Positions 34,212 to 45,356 are shown, numbered from the stretch's first letter. The stretch is DNA of 64,000 bases from Endothia cerciana (GCA_026119935.1 JALRMH010000019.1:186001-250000), one strand, 5' to 3'. Notes: generated from the letters alone by a model not told the origin. Made by a program: numbers and translations.

Positions 34212-35121
34212 CTAGGAGGGCCTGGGCGCCATGCTGAACTTACCATTGTCGATCTCCTTCGTCTTCTCAACGGCCTTTTGGAAGCCAGGCTGCTGCTGAA
34301 TCCGGTCGATGTAGGCGAAGAGCTTAGGATACGTCTCCTTCGGGGTGCCCTTGTCCCAGCTGCCAATATTACCGAGGCTGTCTTTGGAGACCACCAGGCC
34401 ATAGCTGAGTTGAATATCGGCGGCAGTCAGCTCTGTGCCGGTTATGAAGTCCCCCCCGGACGTCTCCAACTGCTGCTCGAGCATGGAAAAGTGCTTCTTG
34501 ATGTTTGGGAAGATCATCATGGAGATGATCTTGTTGGCGATGGCGCTCGAGATGGGGCGGACCAGGAAAGGCACCTGGTTCGATTTGAGTGCTGTCAGGT
34601 GTCAGCGAGCCGTTGAATCGGGATGGGCGAGGGCAAGAGAAAGAATTACCCGATAAGATCAAGTATTGAACCAGCTGAGGCATGAGAGAACCCTCAGCGT
34701 AGAACATGAGGTACTGGTAGTGCATCCATGCCTCCGTCTCGCCCAGGACCTTGCCCTCCTGGCCATCCCTCCACCGCTTCGGCACGAGGGTCCTGCCTTG
34801 TCCAAAGTGGTCACAGAGGTACGTGAAGATGAACCCGGACTCGGCCAGAACGACAGGTTCTGATGAGCCCGGGGCCGACACGGTGACGACTGGAGACTTG
34901 CCCAGCGGGTGGACCTTCTCAAGCTCGGGAGGTGCCAGCATGTTCGACTGGCGGTGGTAAACCTTTACCTCATAGGGGGTCTGCAGCTCCTCCAGGAGCC
35001 AGAGGATGGAGTGCGCCCGCGAGCCATTGAGCCTGGGAGTAGGATGTTAGCCGCGAAGAGGCGTCCTGGGTCGACGAGATGCTGACCAGTGAAGCGTGAT
35101 CTTTGGTTGTTCAGTGGCCAT
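34212..35121 (-). CDS. GTT1: glutathione S-transferase, GTT1-like
   Basis: Cytosolic or ER-associated glutathione transferase for xenobiotic and peroxide detoxification. Minus-strand exons 35121-35087, 35032-34650 and 34591-34212 give 265 residues. The thioredoxin-fold half has ITLHWLNGSRAHSILWLLEE and the conserved HPLGKSPVVTV and LAESGFIFTYL motifs that bind glutathione. The helical half has YFAEGSLMPQLV-like text (read FYAEGSLMPQLVQYLIL) and LTAADIQLSYGL. Both match the yeast Gtt1 pattern closely. The small first exon carries MATEQPKITLH plus two bases of W. Both introns have good GT-AG borders (GTCAGC and GTAATT donors). It is divergent from the complex I subunit gene, sharing a 797-bp upstream region. 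Confidence 0.93.
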
Positions 35122-35918
35122 CGCGACCGGTGGAATGCTCAGTGTTGAACGTGAGATGAGGAGCCCCGATTGTTCTGTTCCTCAAAGGCGTGTGACTTGG
35201 GAGGTGGAAAGGTGAGTTGATATTTATGCGGCCCTGGGCCGGAAGTGGACGGGACCGCCAGAGCATGGCAGTCGATCCATTAACCTTGACAGGGAATAGC
35301 TCATGATCTTCAAGAGCCGAGGCTGTTTTGAAGATCAGGCTAGCCTGCCACTGTTGGTGACAACCAGGAACAATCGCCTCGCTCCACACCGGGAGCTTAT
35401 ATAATATAATCACACCTTGTTGGGCCTTTGATATAAGCTGGGCAGAGAATATACCTCCGTAGGCCGTTATGACAGCATGGTGCTTTGCTGCATGCTGCCT
35501 TTGACGTCGGGGAAGCTAAACGCTGCTTCAGCCCGGCCAGGGTCGAACGGATATCGCGATAAGATGCTATGTAAGTATTCACAACGTTGGGGTGCAGGCC
35601 ATCAGGTCCAGAGTGCTTATTGAACCTGAAAAGTGACCGAGATAGGCCACATTAATATTGCAGCATTGGCAGCATTGGCAGCATTGGCAGGCTTGAGATC
35701 TCCCATCCCAAGGTGTGTTTAGGTCTTGACTCGAGTATTAGAGTGCAAGTCGCACTCCATGCTTATCTAAGCAATACGCACGGACCATCCTGAATATCAC
35801 CGCGGACGACGCCATCCACCCAACAACCTCCCACGCCAAAGCGGAATCATCAACCCGTCACCAACAGAACCTCCGCCTCAGCCATCTTTACACCAGACTT
35901 GAGGACGAAACATTCAAG
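35122..35918. promoter_or_regulatory. shared GTT1-like / complex I B15 upstream region
   Basis: Upstream sequence of two divergent genes. The notable element is a phased ATTGG repeat at 35661-35690. No open frame of interest. Confidence 0.45.
35661..35690 (+). promoter_or_regulatory. three phased ATTGG (CCAAT) repeats
   Basis: Three perfect copies of the 9-mer CAGCATTGG followed by CAGG. Each holds ATTGG, the reverse complement of the CCAAT box bound by the HAP/CBC complex, at 9-bp spacing, 229-258 bp upstream of the complex I B15 start codon. HAP control of respiratory genes is established in fungi; binding here is inference. Confidence 0.45.
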
Positions 35919-36403
35919 ATGGCGGGCCTCAAACACTTCAGTATGCCCCTCGCAACCCCCCCAATGGCCTAGGATGACCCCAAGATACTGACCTTGCTTC
36001 GCAGAGCTGGCCATGGACCCGGCCATTGTACGGCTGAACAGTACGTCGACACTTGCCCCGCGCTCGCGCTCGCGCCTCCGAACGATTAAACCCTCGAGAT
36101 AGCAGTGGACACCTCGGAAGTCGGAAGCTTGCGAAGGGATGCTGACAGCTGCGGGCAGGCATAACCACGAACCGATACAAGTACTTCCGATGGACACCGA
36201 GGACGGCATGGATCACATTCAACTACATCGTGGTGGCCCCTTCAATACTTGGGTTGGCGGCGTACTCAACAGATGTATGTCGATATCTGTGGTTCATCTT
36301 TCACGCATGTGACCTAAGGTCGGATGGCTGACTCTCCCGCGGGTAACAGGGCAAGTGGAACTTCCGGGCGAAGAGGAGAGGCGACCTGGTTGCCGAGTAC
36401 TAG
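35919..36403 (+). CDS. complex I subunit B15 (NDUFB4/NB5M type)
   Basis: Accessory subunit of mitochondrial NADH:ubiquinone oxidoreductase, in the membrane arm. Four exons (35919-35940, 36005-36040, 36159-36274, 36350-36403) encode only 75 residues: MAGLKHFKLAMDPAIVRLN, then NRYKYFRWTPRTAWITFNYI with a single membrane helix (ITFNYIVVAPSILGLAAY), then GKWNFRAKRRGDLVAEY. The RWTPRTAW block and the closing RAKRRGDL match fungal B15 homologues. Two exons are very short (22 and 36 nt), so gene finders easily miss it. All three junctions use GT-AG and restore the frame. The single helix with a positively charged C-terminus fits the known subunit. Confidence 0.9.
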
Positions 36404-36623
36404 ATGGACTGCACATTGCAAGGATAGAACAACTGGTGTCTATGAGACAGCCGGGACAGAGGGAGAAGAACGTACGGACCAGAAATTCAAACCCATTATA
36501 CGACCTGTGCTCCCTGAGGAATCGGCTACCACAGTCCTGCGCCCAAACGCCTCGCCTGTTCCAGTTTGTGATATCATGATGTTGTAAAGCAATCGAAATC
36601 TCTTTCGCTTCGACCAACATGCC
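36404..36623. other. short convergent gap
   Basis: About 220 bp between the stops of the B15 gene (+) and SAP18 (-). Nothing coding. Confidence 0.5.
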
Positions 36624-37490
36624 TCACCACCGTCTCCTCCCCCTGCCTCGGCTCGGGGCGGGTGGCACATCGGGCAGTCTCTCCCCCCTCCTCCACTCAC
36701 CCACCGGGGGCACGGCACCTCCTCCATACGTGCCACCCCCACCACCTCCCATCCTTGAATCCAGGGCCCGTCCCCTTCCGTATACATACCCCCTCTCCAT
36801 CCCCGAGGCCTCGGGCGGCGGCACCCCGCCCAGACCCGCACTCGCCTGGCCCACGCCGTACCCCCTCCCCATCCTCGCCGCCCCCGCCGCCTGCACGCTC
36901 CCGTCCACCGTACTCGGCGGCAGGATCGCGACGCTCAAGAAGTCCCCCACCACGAAGCGCGCGTCGGCCAGCGTCTTCCGGGCCTCCGCCGCGCTGCCCG
37001 CCGGCGTGTGGTCCCCCGTGCCGTCCTCATCCGCGCCGTCCGCGACGCCAGGCCCCCCGTCGCCGATCACCACGGAGCCGAGATCGTGGCTCGCCAGGCG
37101 GGGTATAGAGTTGGAGGGCCCACCACCGCCGCCCCCGCCGCCCCCGCCACGCGTGTCATGGTAGAGGAGGCGGTAGGCAAGGCGGGTGCCGATGCTGGGC
37201 GCGGGGAAGAGGTGCGGGGAGTGCGCGGCGAGGAGGTGAGTTAGTTCGGTGAGGGTGGCGGTCGGCCAGGTGTGGATGGTGACGTAGGGTGGCAGGTCGA
37301 CTGGGGAGGCGAACTCGTCTGGTCTGTTTTTTGGGGGGGAGGGGATGGTCTTAGTCTTGTACATAAGGGGGGGTACCAGGCCGTTTTTACTTGGGGTGAC
37401 TCGCCTGTGAAACGCGCCGGTCCGGTAGAACAATTTCAAGAGAAAGGGCGGCGTTGCGTCGCGGTCGACCTTCTCTGCTGGCGAGTCCAT
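36624..37490 (-). CDS. SAP18 (Sin3-associated protein 18)
   Basis: Ubiquitin-like fold protein found in Sin3 histone deacetylase complexes and in the ASAP splicing-related complex. Minus-strand exons 37490-37405 and 37323-36624 give 261 residues. The core is DRDATPPFLLKLFYRTGAFH then RPDEFASPVDLPPYVTIHTW, PTATLTELTHLLAAHSPHLF and ARFVVGDFLSVAILPP, in the family order. The intron between FYRTGAFHR and PDEF begins with GC rather than GT (see findings). The open frame continues upstream to an ATG at 37790, but the family N-terminus and the ATG at 37490 (MDSPAEKVDRDATPPF) fit better. The C-terminal 120 residues are Gly/Arg-rich with ten glycines in a row, and end GRGRRRW. It diverges from Prp18. 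Confidence 0.9.
   Translation of the reverse strand: MDSPAEKVDRDATPPFLLKLFYRTGAFHRRVTPSKNGLVPPLMYKTKTIPSPPKNRPDEFASPVDLPPYVTIHTWPTATLTELTHLLAAHSPHLFPAPSIGTRLAYRLLYHDTRGGGGGGGGGGPSNSIPRLASHDLGSVVIGDGGPGVADGADEDGTGDHTPAGSAAEARKTLADARFVVGDFLSVAILPPSTVDGSVQAAGAARMGRGYGVGQASAGLGGVPPPEASGMERGYVYGRGRALDSRMGGGGGGTYGGGAVPPVGEWRRGERLPDVPPAPSRGRGRRRW
37324..37404 (-). other. GC-AG intron of SAP18
   Basis: 81-nt intron with donor GCGAGT and acceptor AACAG. Removing it is the only way to join FYRTGAFHR directly to PDEF, the SAP18 consensus. Read unspliced, the frame stays open but inserts 27 non-conserved residues. Confidence 0.75.
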
Positions 37491-37928
37491 AACCTGTAGG
37501 GCGTGTGCGGTTTGTACCGCTGCCAAAGAGCACCGAGCCGATTGTGATTCGAGCTTGCCCGATACCCCCCTCCTCAGCCAGTTGCCGCTTCCAGTCTTTA
37601 TGGGGCGGGCGATGGCCACATGTGAAATCGAATGCGTGAGGGTGCGGGAAGAGAGGTAGGACCTGGAGCTCCGGTGCCAGCGGGACAGCCCCCGGCGTGG
37701 GGACCATACCGTACCTCCCCTGCAACGGGAAGAGCCGCGGCGCAGCGCCTCTCTCTGCACCTCTAGCGGCACTGCAAGGCTCCTGAACATTCAAAGTTTC
37801 CGGGCTCTCTATCACAACCGATCGTCGGTACTGCAAACCTTCTGCGCGCTCCCGACTCACAACACGACACTGTTCTTTGGCGGAGATCACAAACCACAGG
37901 AGGCAGACCTCGTTTACGACCGTCCAAG
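37491..37928. promoter_or_regulatory. shared SAP18 / PRP18 promoter
   Basis: 438 bp between the start codons of SAP18 (-) and PRP18 (+). Acts as a compact bidirectional promoter by position. The minus-strand frame from 37790 into SAP18 crosses it, but no conserved sequence is seen. Confidence 0.45.
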
Positions 37929-39023
37929 ATGGACTTCGCAGCTCTCATGTCCAAAGAGATCTCCAAAAAGAAGGCGCCCCCCGAACCCACCGACACGACC
38001 GCCTCCGCCACCAAATACACCCGCAAGGCCGACGCCGAAGCCGCCCGCCGCGAGGCTTACCTCGCGGAACAGAAACGCCTCGAGGAAGAGCGCCAGGCGA
38101 AGGCGGCCGCCAAGCGGAAGCGCGAGGAGGACGCGGCGGCCGAGGCCAGGGCGCGCGACGAGAAGCGGCGCAGGCTGGCCGAGGAGTCGCGGCGGCGCAG
38201 GGAGGAGAGGGAGGCGGAGGAGGAGAGGGCGAGGCGGAGGAGGCTGGGGCTGCCGGAGGTGCCGCCCGAAGAGGAGGGGGGGACGCCGGCGGGCGGCTCG
38301 GGCGCGGAGGATGAGGAGGACGAGGTGGCGAGGATGGGCGAGGGGGACGTCATAGCCAAGCTGAGGAGCCTGGGCGAGCCGGTCACGCTGTTCGGCGAGA
38401 GCCACGCCGCGAGGGTGAGGCGGCTGCGGCGTCTCACGAGGGCCGTGACGCAGGGCCCCATACCGACGACGCTGCAGCTCGTGGAGGAGAAGGACATGAA
38501 GGTGTCCGGCACCCCACCCGCGGGCGACAAGGCCGCGCGGAAATACCTCTTCCGACAACTAGCCTCGTATTTCACGATGGTCCTGCGCGAGTGGGAGGAC
38601 GCCCTCGCCAGGGAACAGCGCGACAAGGAACAAGCCGACAGCGCCGCCGCGCGGCAGGCGTACAGCGCCATGGCGCAGTGTAAGCAGGCGATGACGCCGC
38701 TGTTTCGCAGGTTCGAGAAGGGGGAAATGGACGACACCGTGCTGAAGAGCATCGTGGAGATCGTCAAGTCGGCGCAGGAGCGGCGGTACGTCGACGCGAA
38801 CGATGAGTACCTGCGACTGAGTATCGGAAAGGCGGCGTGGCCGATCGGTGTGACCATGGTGGGTATCCATGAGCGAAGCGCCCGGGAGAAGCTACATGAT
38901 GGTGAGAGGGGCCATGTCATGGGTGACGAGGTCACGCGGAAGTATCTTCAGAGTATCAAGCGGTGCTTAACATTTGCGCAGGTGAGGTGGCCGCCTGAGG
39001 ACGTTAGGCAGCTTATGGGATGA
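37929..39023 (+). CDS. prp18: pre-mRNA splicing factor Prp18
   Basis: Second-step splicing factor associated with Slu7 that stabilises the U5 snRNP-exon contacts. Intronless, 364 residues. It starts MDFAALMSKEISKKKAPPEP, followed by a long charged helical region (residues about 40-105, E/R/K-rich). The Prp4-like motif (DVIAKLRSLGEPVTLFGES) sits near residues 137-155. The C-terminal Prp18 domain begins near TPPAGDKAARKYLFRQLASY and contains YLRLSIGKAAWPIGVTMVGI and HERSAREKLHDG, which match the conserved Prp18 loop and helices. The ORF length is normal for filamentous fungi. The charged middle explains the long antisense open frames at 38057-38935. Confidence 0.96.
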   Translation: MDFAALMSKEISKKKAPPEPTDTTASATKYTRKADAEAARREAYLAEQKRLEEERQAKAAAKRKREEDAAAEARARDEKRRRLAEESRRRREEREAEEERARRRRLGLPEVPPEEEGGTPAGGSGAEDEEDEVARMGEGDVIAKLRSLGEPVTLFGESHAARVRRLRRLTRAVTQGPIPTTLQLVEEKDMKVSGTPPAGDKAARKYLFRQLASYFTMVLREWEDALAREQRDKEQADSAAARQAYSAMAQCKQAMTPLFRRFEKGEMDDTVLKSIVEIVKSAQERRYVDANDEYLRLSIGKAAWPIGVTMVGIHERSAREKLHDGERGHVMGDEVTRKYLQSIKRCLTFAQVRWPPEDVRQLMG

Positions 39024-39249
39024 GTGGGTGGAAGAGGTCACGCAAGACCGATGCGAGCGATAGAGCAGCAGCCCGAATCTTGATTAACTATGACCTACTC
39101 ATTGTGTTCTTCGTTCTCCTTGGCCCTCATGAGACCCTCGAGACGTCCCTATGATGTAGTGCAAATGCTCCGCAGGACTACTGACTCCAAACAGCCTGTG
39201 CACCCAGTTGGCATCTGTCATGACACAGCAAACCCAAGCCTCCTCAAGG

Positions 39250-40977
39250 CTACGCCGTGTTGTCTGCAAACTCGACAGGACCTTCCTTGCCGTAGTTATA
39301 TCTGGATGCCAGGGACGTTCCATCGACTGGATTGAATGCCATGTAACCTCCTCTCTGCTTGCCCTTGGCCTCGAGTTCGGCGGAAAGGATCCCGATCCGA
39401 CGGATACGGTCAACAGCATCCATCTCGTAGTTCCTAGCGGCTGCCAGGGATGCAGCCTGCATCTTGGCACGAGGGTTGATAGTGGTAGTAGTCACCAGCT
39501 AGAAGGTCTGTCAGCGCATAAACAAACGACGCAGGAGCTTGTTTGATCACCGCACCTTGTCAATGGAGTCGATGCGTGCCTGGAGAACGCCGTTTCGGAT
39601 CATCTCTACCAGCTCAGCCTCGATCGAGCCTCCAGGCGGCGCGAAGGCGGCGTTCATGCTGTCTATCGTTACGCAGGAGAAAGGCTGCAGGAAGTGATGG
39701 ATACACTTGCCGCGGATCAAGGAGTATAGATGCTGTACGTGTGGTTGGAGGTAGATGTCGAGCAGGTAGTCCGACCGGTAGGACTCGAGGATCGCCAAGC
39801 AGGCCGAGTATCTGCCGGTGATGAACTGTGAAATGGCTCGGCGAAGATGAGGCTCGAGTTCCAGGAAGGTACGGAACGGCGAGTTGTCGAGAAACCTGCT
39901 CAGTTCCGCGCGACTCATGGTTACAAGAGCCAGCAGACCGCCGTAGGTTGCGATGTCGTTGGGACTTGCAAACTCGTCGTACAGAGTCGGCTCGAGTGTC
40001 GGCTCCACCTGGAGGAAACTGCTCGCAGCCTCCACGTACTTGGACTGGCTAAGCAGACCGATCCCGTACAAGATGCTGCAGAGAGCCTGCAGGCTCTTGT
40101 CGCCTGCATCGGTCTGGAGGCCGCTAATCTTATTAACATTGGCGATGGCCATCGACCAGTCCCGGCGATACACGGATATACGGGCCAAGTGCAATCCAAC
40201 TTCGATGATGTGCTTCGTAGAGCTTACGTCGGATCGCATCTTGGCGTATACATCATAAGCCTGGCTCAACTCGCCCATGCTCTCGAGATGTTTTGCCAAG
40301 TCCTCGTTGCCCATCTGTACGGCGTCAGTAAGACGATTGTACGCCAGGGGTTACAATATGGACGTACCCGGATGCTCTCCTTGACAAGATTGTTCTTGTA
40401 GCCCTTCAGCTCACTCTCAAGCCGGGACAGCTCCGCCTGGTTCGCCTTGTCCATCCTATCCGCCCACTGCTTGTCGAATTCGGCTTCAGCCTCGCTGGGG
40501 GCAAGCGTTCGCAGCTCCTCGCAGATGTTTCGGTACTGCTGAACGTCCCTTCCCCTTCCAACGGCTTCTTGCACGGCGAGCTTCAGAGCTTCCACGGATA
40601 GGACGGTCGAAGTACTGGCGATTAGGAGGAGCCGGTTCACACGTGTGCGACCTGATACGCTGCAGTCAGCAACGGGAGGGAGGCTGGAGGAGGAGGGAGA
40701 TCATGTCCGGACCGACCTCTGTAGTTTTGTATGTAGGATTCCAAGTCGATCTTGGGAACATCTGCAACGGCCATGGTAGTCAGCGGAACTTCTACTCCTC
40801 CTCCTCCTCCTCCTCCAACATCGACTGTTGCCGATGCTTCGAGGTTGGCAAACGGAGGAGCTGGGGGTGCTCAGCATCAAGGGAAGGTAACCAAGATACC
40901 TTACCTGTGACGATGTTGTCTCCATTCTGGGCAAGCTGTGCCACCCTAGGCTGAGGCTCATCGCTTGAGCTCGCCAT
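39250..40977 (-). CDS. csn1: COP9 signalosome subunit 1
   Basis: Rpn7/PCI-type subunit of the COP9 signalosome, which removes Nedd8 from cullins. Minus-strand exons 40977-40905, 40761-40717, 40651-40368, 40314-39556 and 39498-39250 give 469 residues. The N-terminus MASSSDEPQPRVAQLAQNGD is variable; the second exon supplies VPKIDLESYIQNYR, then GRTRVNRLLLIASTSTVLSV begins the helical repeat part. MGNEDLAKHLESMGELSQAY and RRDWSMAIANVNKI follow. The PCI region covers about residues 290-400, ending ARIDSIDK. The tail VTTTTINPRAKMQAASLAAA is CSN1-like rather than Rpn7-like. All introns are short with good borders; for example the last is GTGCGG...CTAG. Length agrees with fungal CSN1. Confidence 0.92.
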
Positions 40978-43900
40978 AGTGACATCTGTCTGTCTGTCCA
41001 GAGAGAAAACCGCCCTGCTGCCCTGTAGGTTGTAGAGAAATTCGTGACACGCTTCTACCGTTGTAGCAGCAGTGACGGTTGCACCTCCAGGCAGCCCCCG
41101 CTGAGCGGCAGGGGCTGCACGGGGCCAGCTTAGCGCGGGGTGAGCTTGGTGTGGGGTACGTACTGCTAGTATGTACTATGGGGAATGGTAGGGCTGCAAT
41201 GGGATTCGGAGACCCTGGGACTTCTGCAGTGTGTCTCTGAAGAGATAACCCAACCCCAAGCTCTTGTAAACCCCGGAAGACGAGAGCATACAACTGCTGG
41301 GGTAGGCCGACCCAGGGCTCTCCATCTTACGTTGGTTTTTAATATTTCTTCTTCATCCCTATATACATGCGTATTCCTGCATAGCATCAGTACTCAACAT
41401 TTGTCATTTGGTTCTAATTACTACTGCATCCGACCCAGGCACATCAGGCCGCCGATCAAGGCAGGATGGGTTCCCGTTGTCTGCCCGATATTCCGCATAT
41501 TAGGAGCTTCTGCGGATCACAGCACCCGCAGAATGTATGCTGATGCTTGCAAAGAGGGGCCCCCGGGCAGATAGCAGGACTCCTGTCATCTTCAACTCTT
41601 GAGGTTTATATACCCTCTGTGGATGTGGTATGGGATCTAATCGGGACAACATCATCAATGGCCTCCAGACAAGGACGGACTGGGACCATGAGGGGCTTAG
41701 GATGAGAGAGGTTGTGCGGTTGGTATGATGTACAAACCACAGGAGGCCCCCCCCCCCGTACGTCATCCCGCGACGGCAACAACGCGGGAACAAGTCTTGG
41801 CATTGAGCTAAAGATGGCAAGGAAGATCGAAAAATGGGCGCCCAGACTAGGCGGCCGTGAGCCTGGTGGGCGCTGGGCAGTAATCACCGTCTCTAGGTCA
41901 GCAGTCCAACAGGACCAGGGTCGACAAGTGGACCGTCTCACTCTAGTTCGGGACCAAGGAGAGCGAGAGATAGATTGAGGATGGTCCGAAGCCCTCGAGG
42001 GAATGGCAGGATGGCGGACGCACAGCGCTACGGTAGGTGATAGATGCCGCGCAACAACAGGAGGAGGCACTCGTCGAGCCCGACAGACATACCTGAAACC
42101 CGGGGAGGTGGACAGACCACCCTTGACTGGTCAACATTCAAGGCCCAGGGGAGGATGAGCGTCGACCTTTGTGGGAGAGTGTTGCAGGCGTTTCTCTCGC
42201 CCATCGAGATGCCCAATAGGAATGCCCCAGGGCCCGCTCACGGAGGTAGGGTGAAAGGGGCAAGCAAAGAAAAACGGTCTCAGATCGCACTCAGGTGCCG
42301 TGCCAAGCCCGTGCCAAGACGGAGAAGCCAACGTCGCCTCTTCACTTCCCCGACCGACGCGACAAGAAACAAGGACCCAAGAGCGGCCCTAGCTGCCGAC
42401 CTGGCCCGGAAGACACGTGTATGTTCGAGGCTGAGCACCTCCAGGGTTTCCTAGGCCGGGGATTGAATACTCGTATCGCCTGAATCGCGGCTCGCAGCCT
42501 GCCAATGGCCGGACACCAGCATGAGACGGTACGTCTGCTGGCGCCCGGGTTCATGCAAGCGTGCTCCGAACCGCCGAGCAAGTCTCCGAGCCCCGCGTCA
42601 CACGCTCCTCGCCTTGCTCAGGTACGGAGTGTCAAACCACCACTGGTGAGGTCTGCACAGAGCAGAACGGAAAGAATGGTTGCTACCAGTGCGGGATTTC
42701 GACTGCTGGTGGATGGATACGCACTATAAGCAGTAGCAGGACTCGTCGAACAGTTACCAGGGTGATGCCTGACCTGGTAGGGTGCGGCAGTGAAACACAT
42801 GATGGTGATTCACCTCATCTTCCCCCTTCTCATCATTACGAATGCCCTTACTGTTATCGACCTATTATCCCCCGTCGCATAAGTCCTCGGTCAGCGTACA
42901 TGATGTGGCCGACACACCGTCGCAAGCGAAGTACCCATCCGTACCTCGCATCACATTGCATTTGCAGCACACCAGCACAGCGTTACCGGCTGGGATGTCC
43001 CGGCGGGATTCCGTATGGGCAGAGGCGTAACGTCCCTTTGCACCTTCACCGCGGGGGGCCGCATTCTCCAAGAACACCCCAGCCGGGATCATGAGCCCCC
43101 TGTCGTCGTGGTGGCTGTGTAGCGGAATTAAGTTGCAGTCCGGGGCCAGCCCAGAAATCCGTAAACTGCACCCTTTTCTTCTTCGTCTTTTCCCCGTCCT
43201 GCCGGTGCCAGTGCTTCGTGCACTCGATAATCGACATCATCTCGCCCAGCAAGTGCCATGGCAGGTGGAGAGGGTAAACCGCAAGGACACAGCACCAGTC
43301 CACAGTGCATTACCATAGTATACATACCTCGGCCCGGGAGTACTCAATCAGTGGCTCAGGTTGTCGCATTTGTCTCCCACCATTGCCACCCCCTTTCTCC
43401 CGTCTTTTCTTCTCCCTTCGTGCCCGTTGGCACCCATAGTCCATCGCCCCATCCCGTCTTCTGCAGCGGTCTGGTGTCTCCTCGGAGCTTGCGCGTCCTT
43501 CTCCTGCGGGGTCGGACAGACTTTCCTCGCCTCCCCCCGCCCCCAGTCTCTTCTCCTCTCCGGACGGGACCTGGCGCACTGGCCTGACCATGTCCTCTCT
43601 CCCCTGACCCCCCCCCCCCTCTCGACTTTCCCGAGGGCTCGACCTCCGCATTTTTTTTTCTCCCTTGCCTTGGTCCCCACCATCCCACTGTTCTCCTGCG
43701 TGCGCGGGCTCTCTTCCTCTTGATCCCGGTCTGAACCTGAACCTTGTCAGCCCCATCAGGGATCTGAACTGACGGCTTGGCATCGAACACCAGCCGCCGA
43801 TCAATCTCTTGGCTGCACCACCAACCTACTAGTAAAATTGCCTCGGGAGGACATTGGGACAGCCCGTGAGCCAGCCATCTTGCCTATCTGCATCCGGGTT

Positions 43901-45356
43901 GGGCAATCACATGCATGTATCGAATCGCCCACCGCTGCCTCATCACACCGTGCTGCTTCGACGTTGACAGCGCTGCACCAATCCTCAATGGCCGCCTGTC
44001 CATTTCCCCGTGCTTCTTCCTTCATCTGGCTAGCAACGTTGCTCTCGTCTATGTATGCCTGCGGTCACATCCACCCAGAGGATCAGAACGACCGCCGTCT
44101 GCGTCCACCGTCCAGTCATTGACATTCCGGTCCAGGACTCTCTCACCATCCCCCCCCCCCCCTCCTCATCCTACATAGACCACGGCCTGGCTCGAGACCC
44201 ACCCTCGCCTCAGATCTCGGAAACACCATCCTAGACCACACCCTCTGTCTCCTGCCAGCGATCCTTCTTGCCCAGGCAGGAGATTGCTAGGCAGAGGGCC
44301 ATAGTGGAGGCTGTTATTGGCCCTAGGGTTGATCTTGTCGAGATCTCGTCGGCCACGTCTTATCTCACCAGCCACACCCCCCGTCGATGGAACCTGTGCG
44401 CATCCTCTTTCACAACCTGACTTTCACATTCGACCAGAGAAAACCGTGACCCCAGCGTGACAGTACAGAACGCACAGATCGATCATACTGCAACAGGCCA
44501 TCCCATTGACGCTCGTCTCGCACGCCTTTGGACCCCACAGAGCTCGTGGCGGGCACTCCACCGTCCCGGTGTCCTGGAGATACATCCGAGCATGACGCCT
44601 CCTCTGCTCGAAGGTCCCCGCCCGTCGCTGGAAACGTTCCGCAGACCGTCCATGAGCCCCCGTCGCTATTAACTCTTTCACTTTAGCTGCATGCCAAGCT
44701 TTTCACTAAAGTGTGCCATCGCAGCTCATCTGTCCCCACCACCCCGGCACCGAAGCGGCGTCCAAGCCCCTGGGCCCCTTGCCTTCCTATGCTTTCTTTG
44801 GTGGACCTCCTGGCTGGTACTATGGTACCTTGAGGACTTGCTCGCTTCCGCTGGATATCTCCGTCTCGAACTAAGAGCTCGTTGACCGCACAAGAGCCTA
44901 GGGATTTCCATTGCTCCACATCCGCTCGCCGTTATTCCAAATATCATCTCGCCGTCCCCATCTGCCGCGCCGACTCTGACCTCTCCTGATCCTTTCTTTC
45001 CGGCTGGCCATCTCGCTCTTGAACCTAGCTTGCCGCATAACGGTCTCCCGCAAGTCCCACCAGGGCCCAAGCGCGCCCAACCGCGTCCGTTGCACCCACT
45101 GGCGCTGATCTCCGTCGTCGTGCGGTTTTCGGGGGTTATATCCGAGCCAGACGGCCGCTCTCGTTCGATGTGGACATCCCACATTCCAACGTGAAGATTT
45201 CACACCGAGCGTCAATCTGTTCTTGCGTTGTGTACCGTGCCAGCATCTATCACGAACCCTCGCGACATGAGCTGGGTTATTTGCCCAATCGAGAAGGGGA
45301 AACAAGAAGTCGGGACAGGTTGATACACGAGCGAGAGACTGTTCGTGGCCGGGTAT
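40978..45356. other. 4.4-kb gene-free stretch
   Basis: No family-like open frame on either strand, although many short frames exist. Contains C11 (41747-41757) and C13 (44150-44162). The part nearest 45357 is probably the long promoter and leader of the transcription factor; such long upstream regions are common for fungal regulators. I see no other gene. Confidence 0.55.
44150..44162 (+). repeat. C13 homopolymer
   Basis: Thirteen consecutive C about 1.2 kb upstream of the transcription factor start. Confidence 0.95.

Noticed and set aside
37491..37790. N-terminal 100-residue extension of SAP18 from the ATG at 37790
   Set aside because: Arg/Ser-rich, not like SAP18 N-termini, and would overlap nearly the whole bidirectional promoter.
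38057..38935. 292-codon minus-strand frame opposite PRP18
   Set aside because: Antisense shadow created by E/R-rich codons of the Prp18 helical region.
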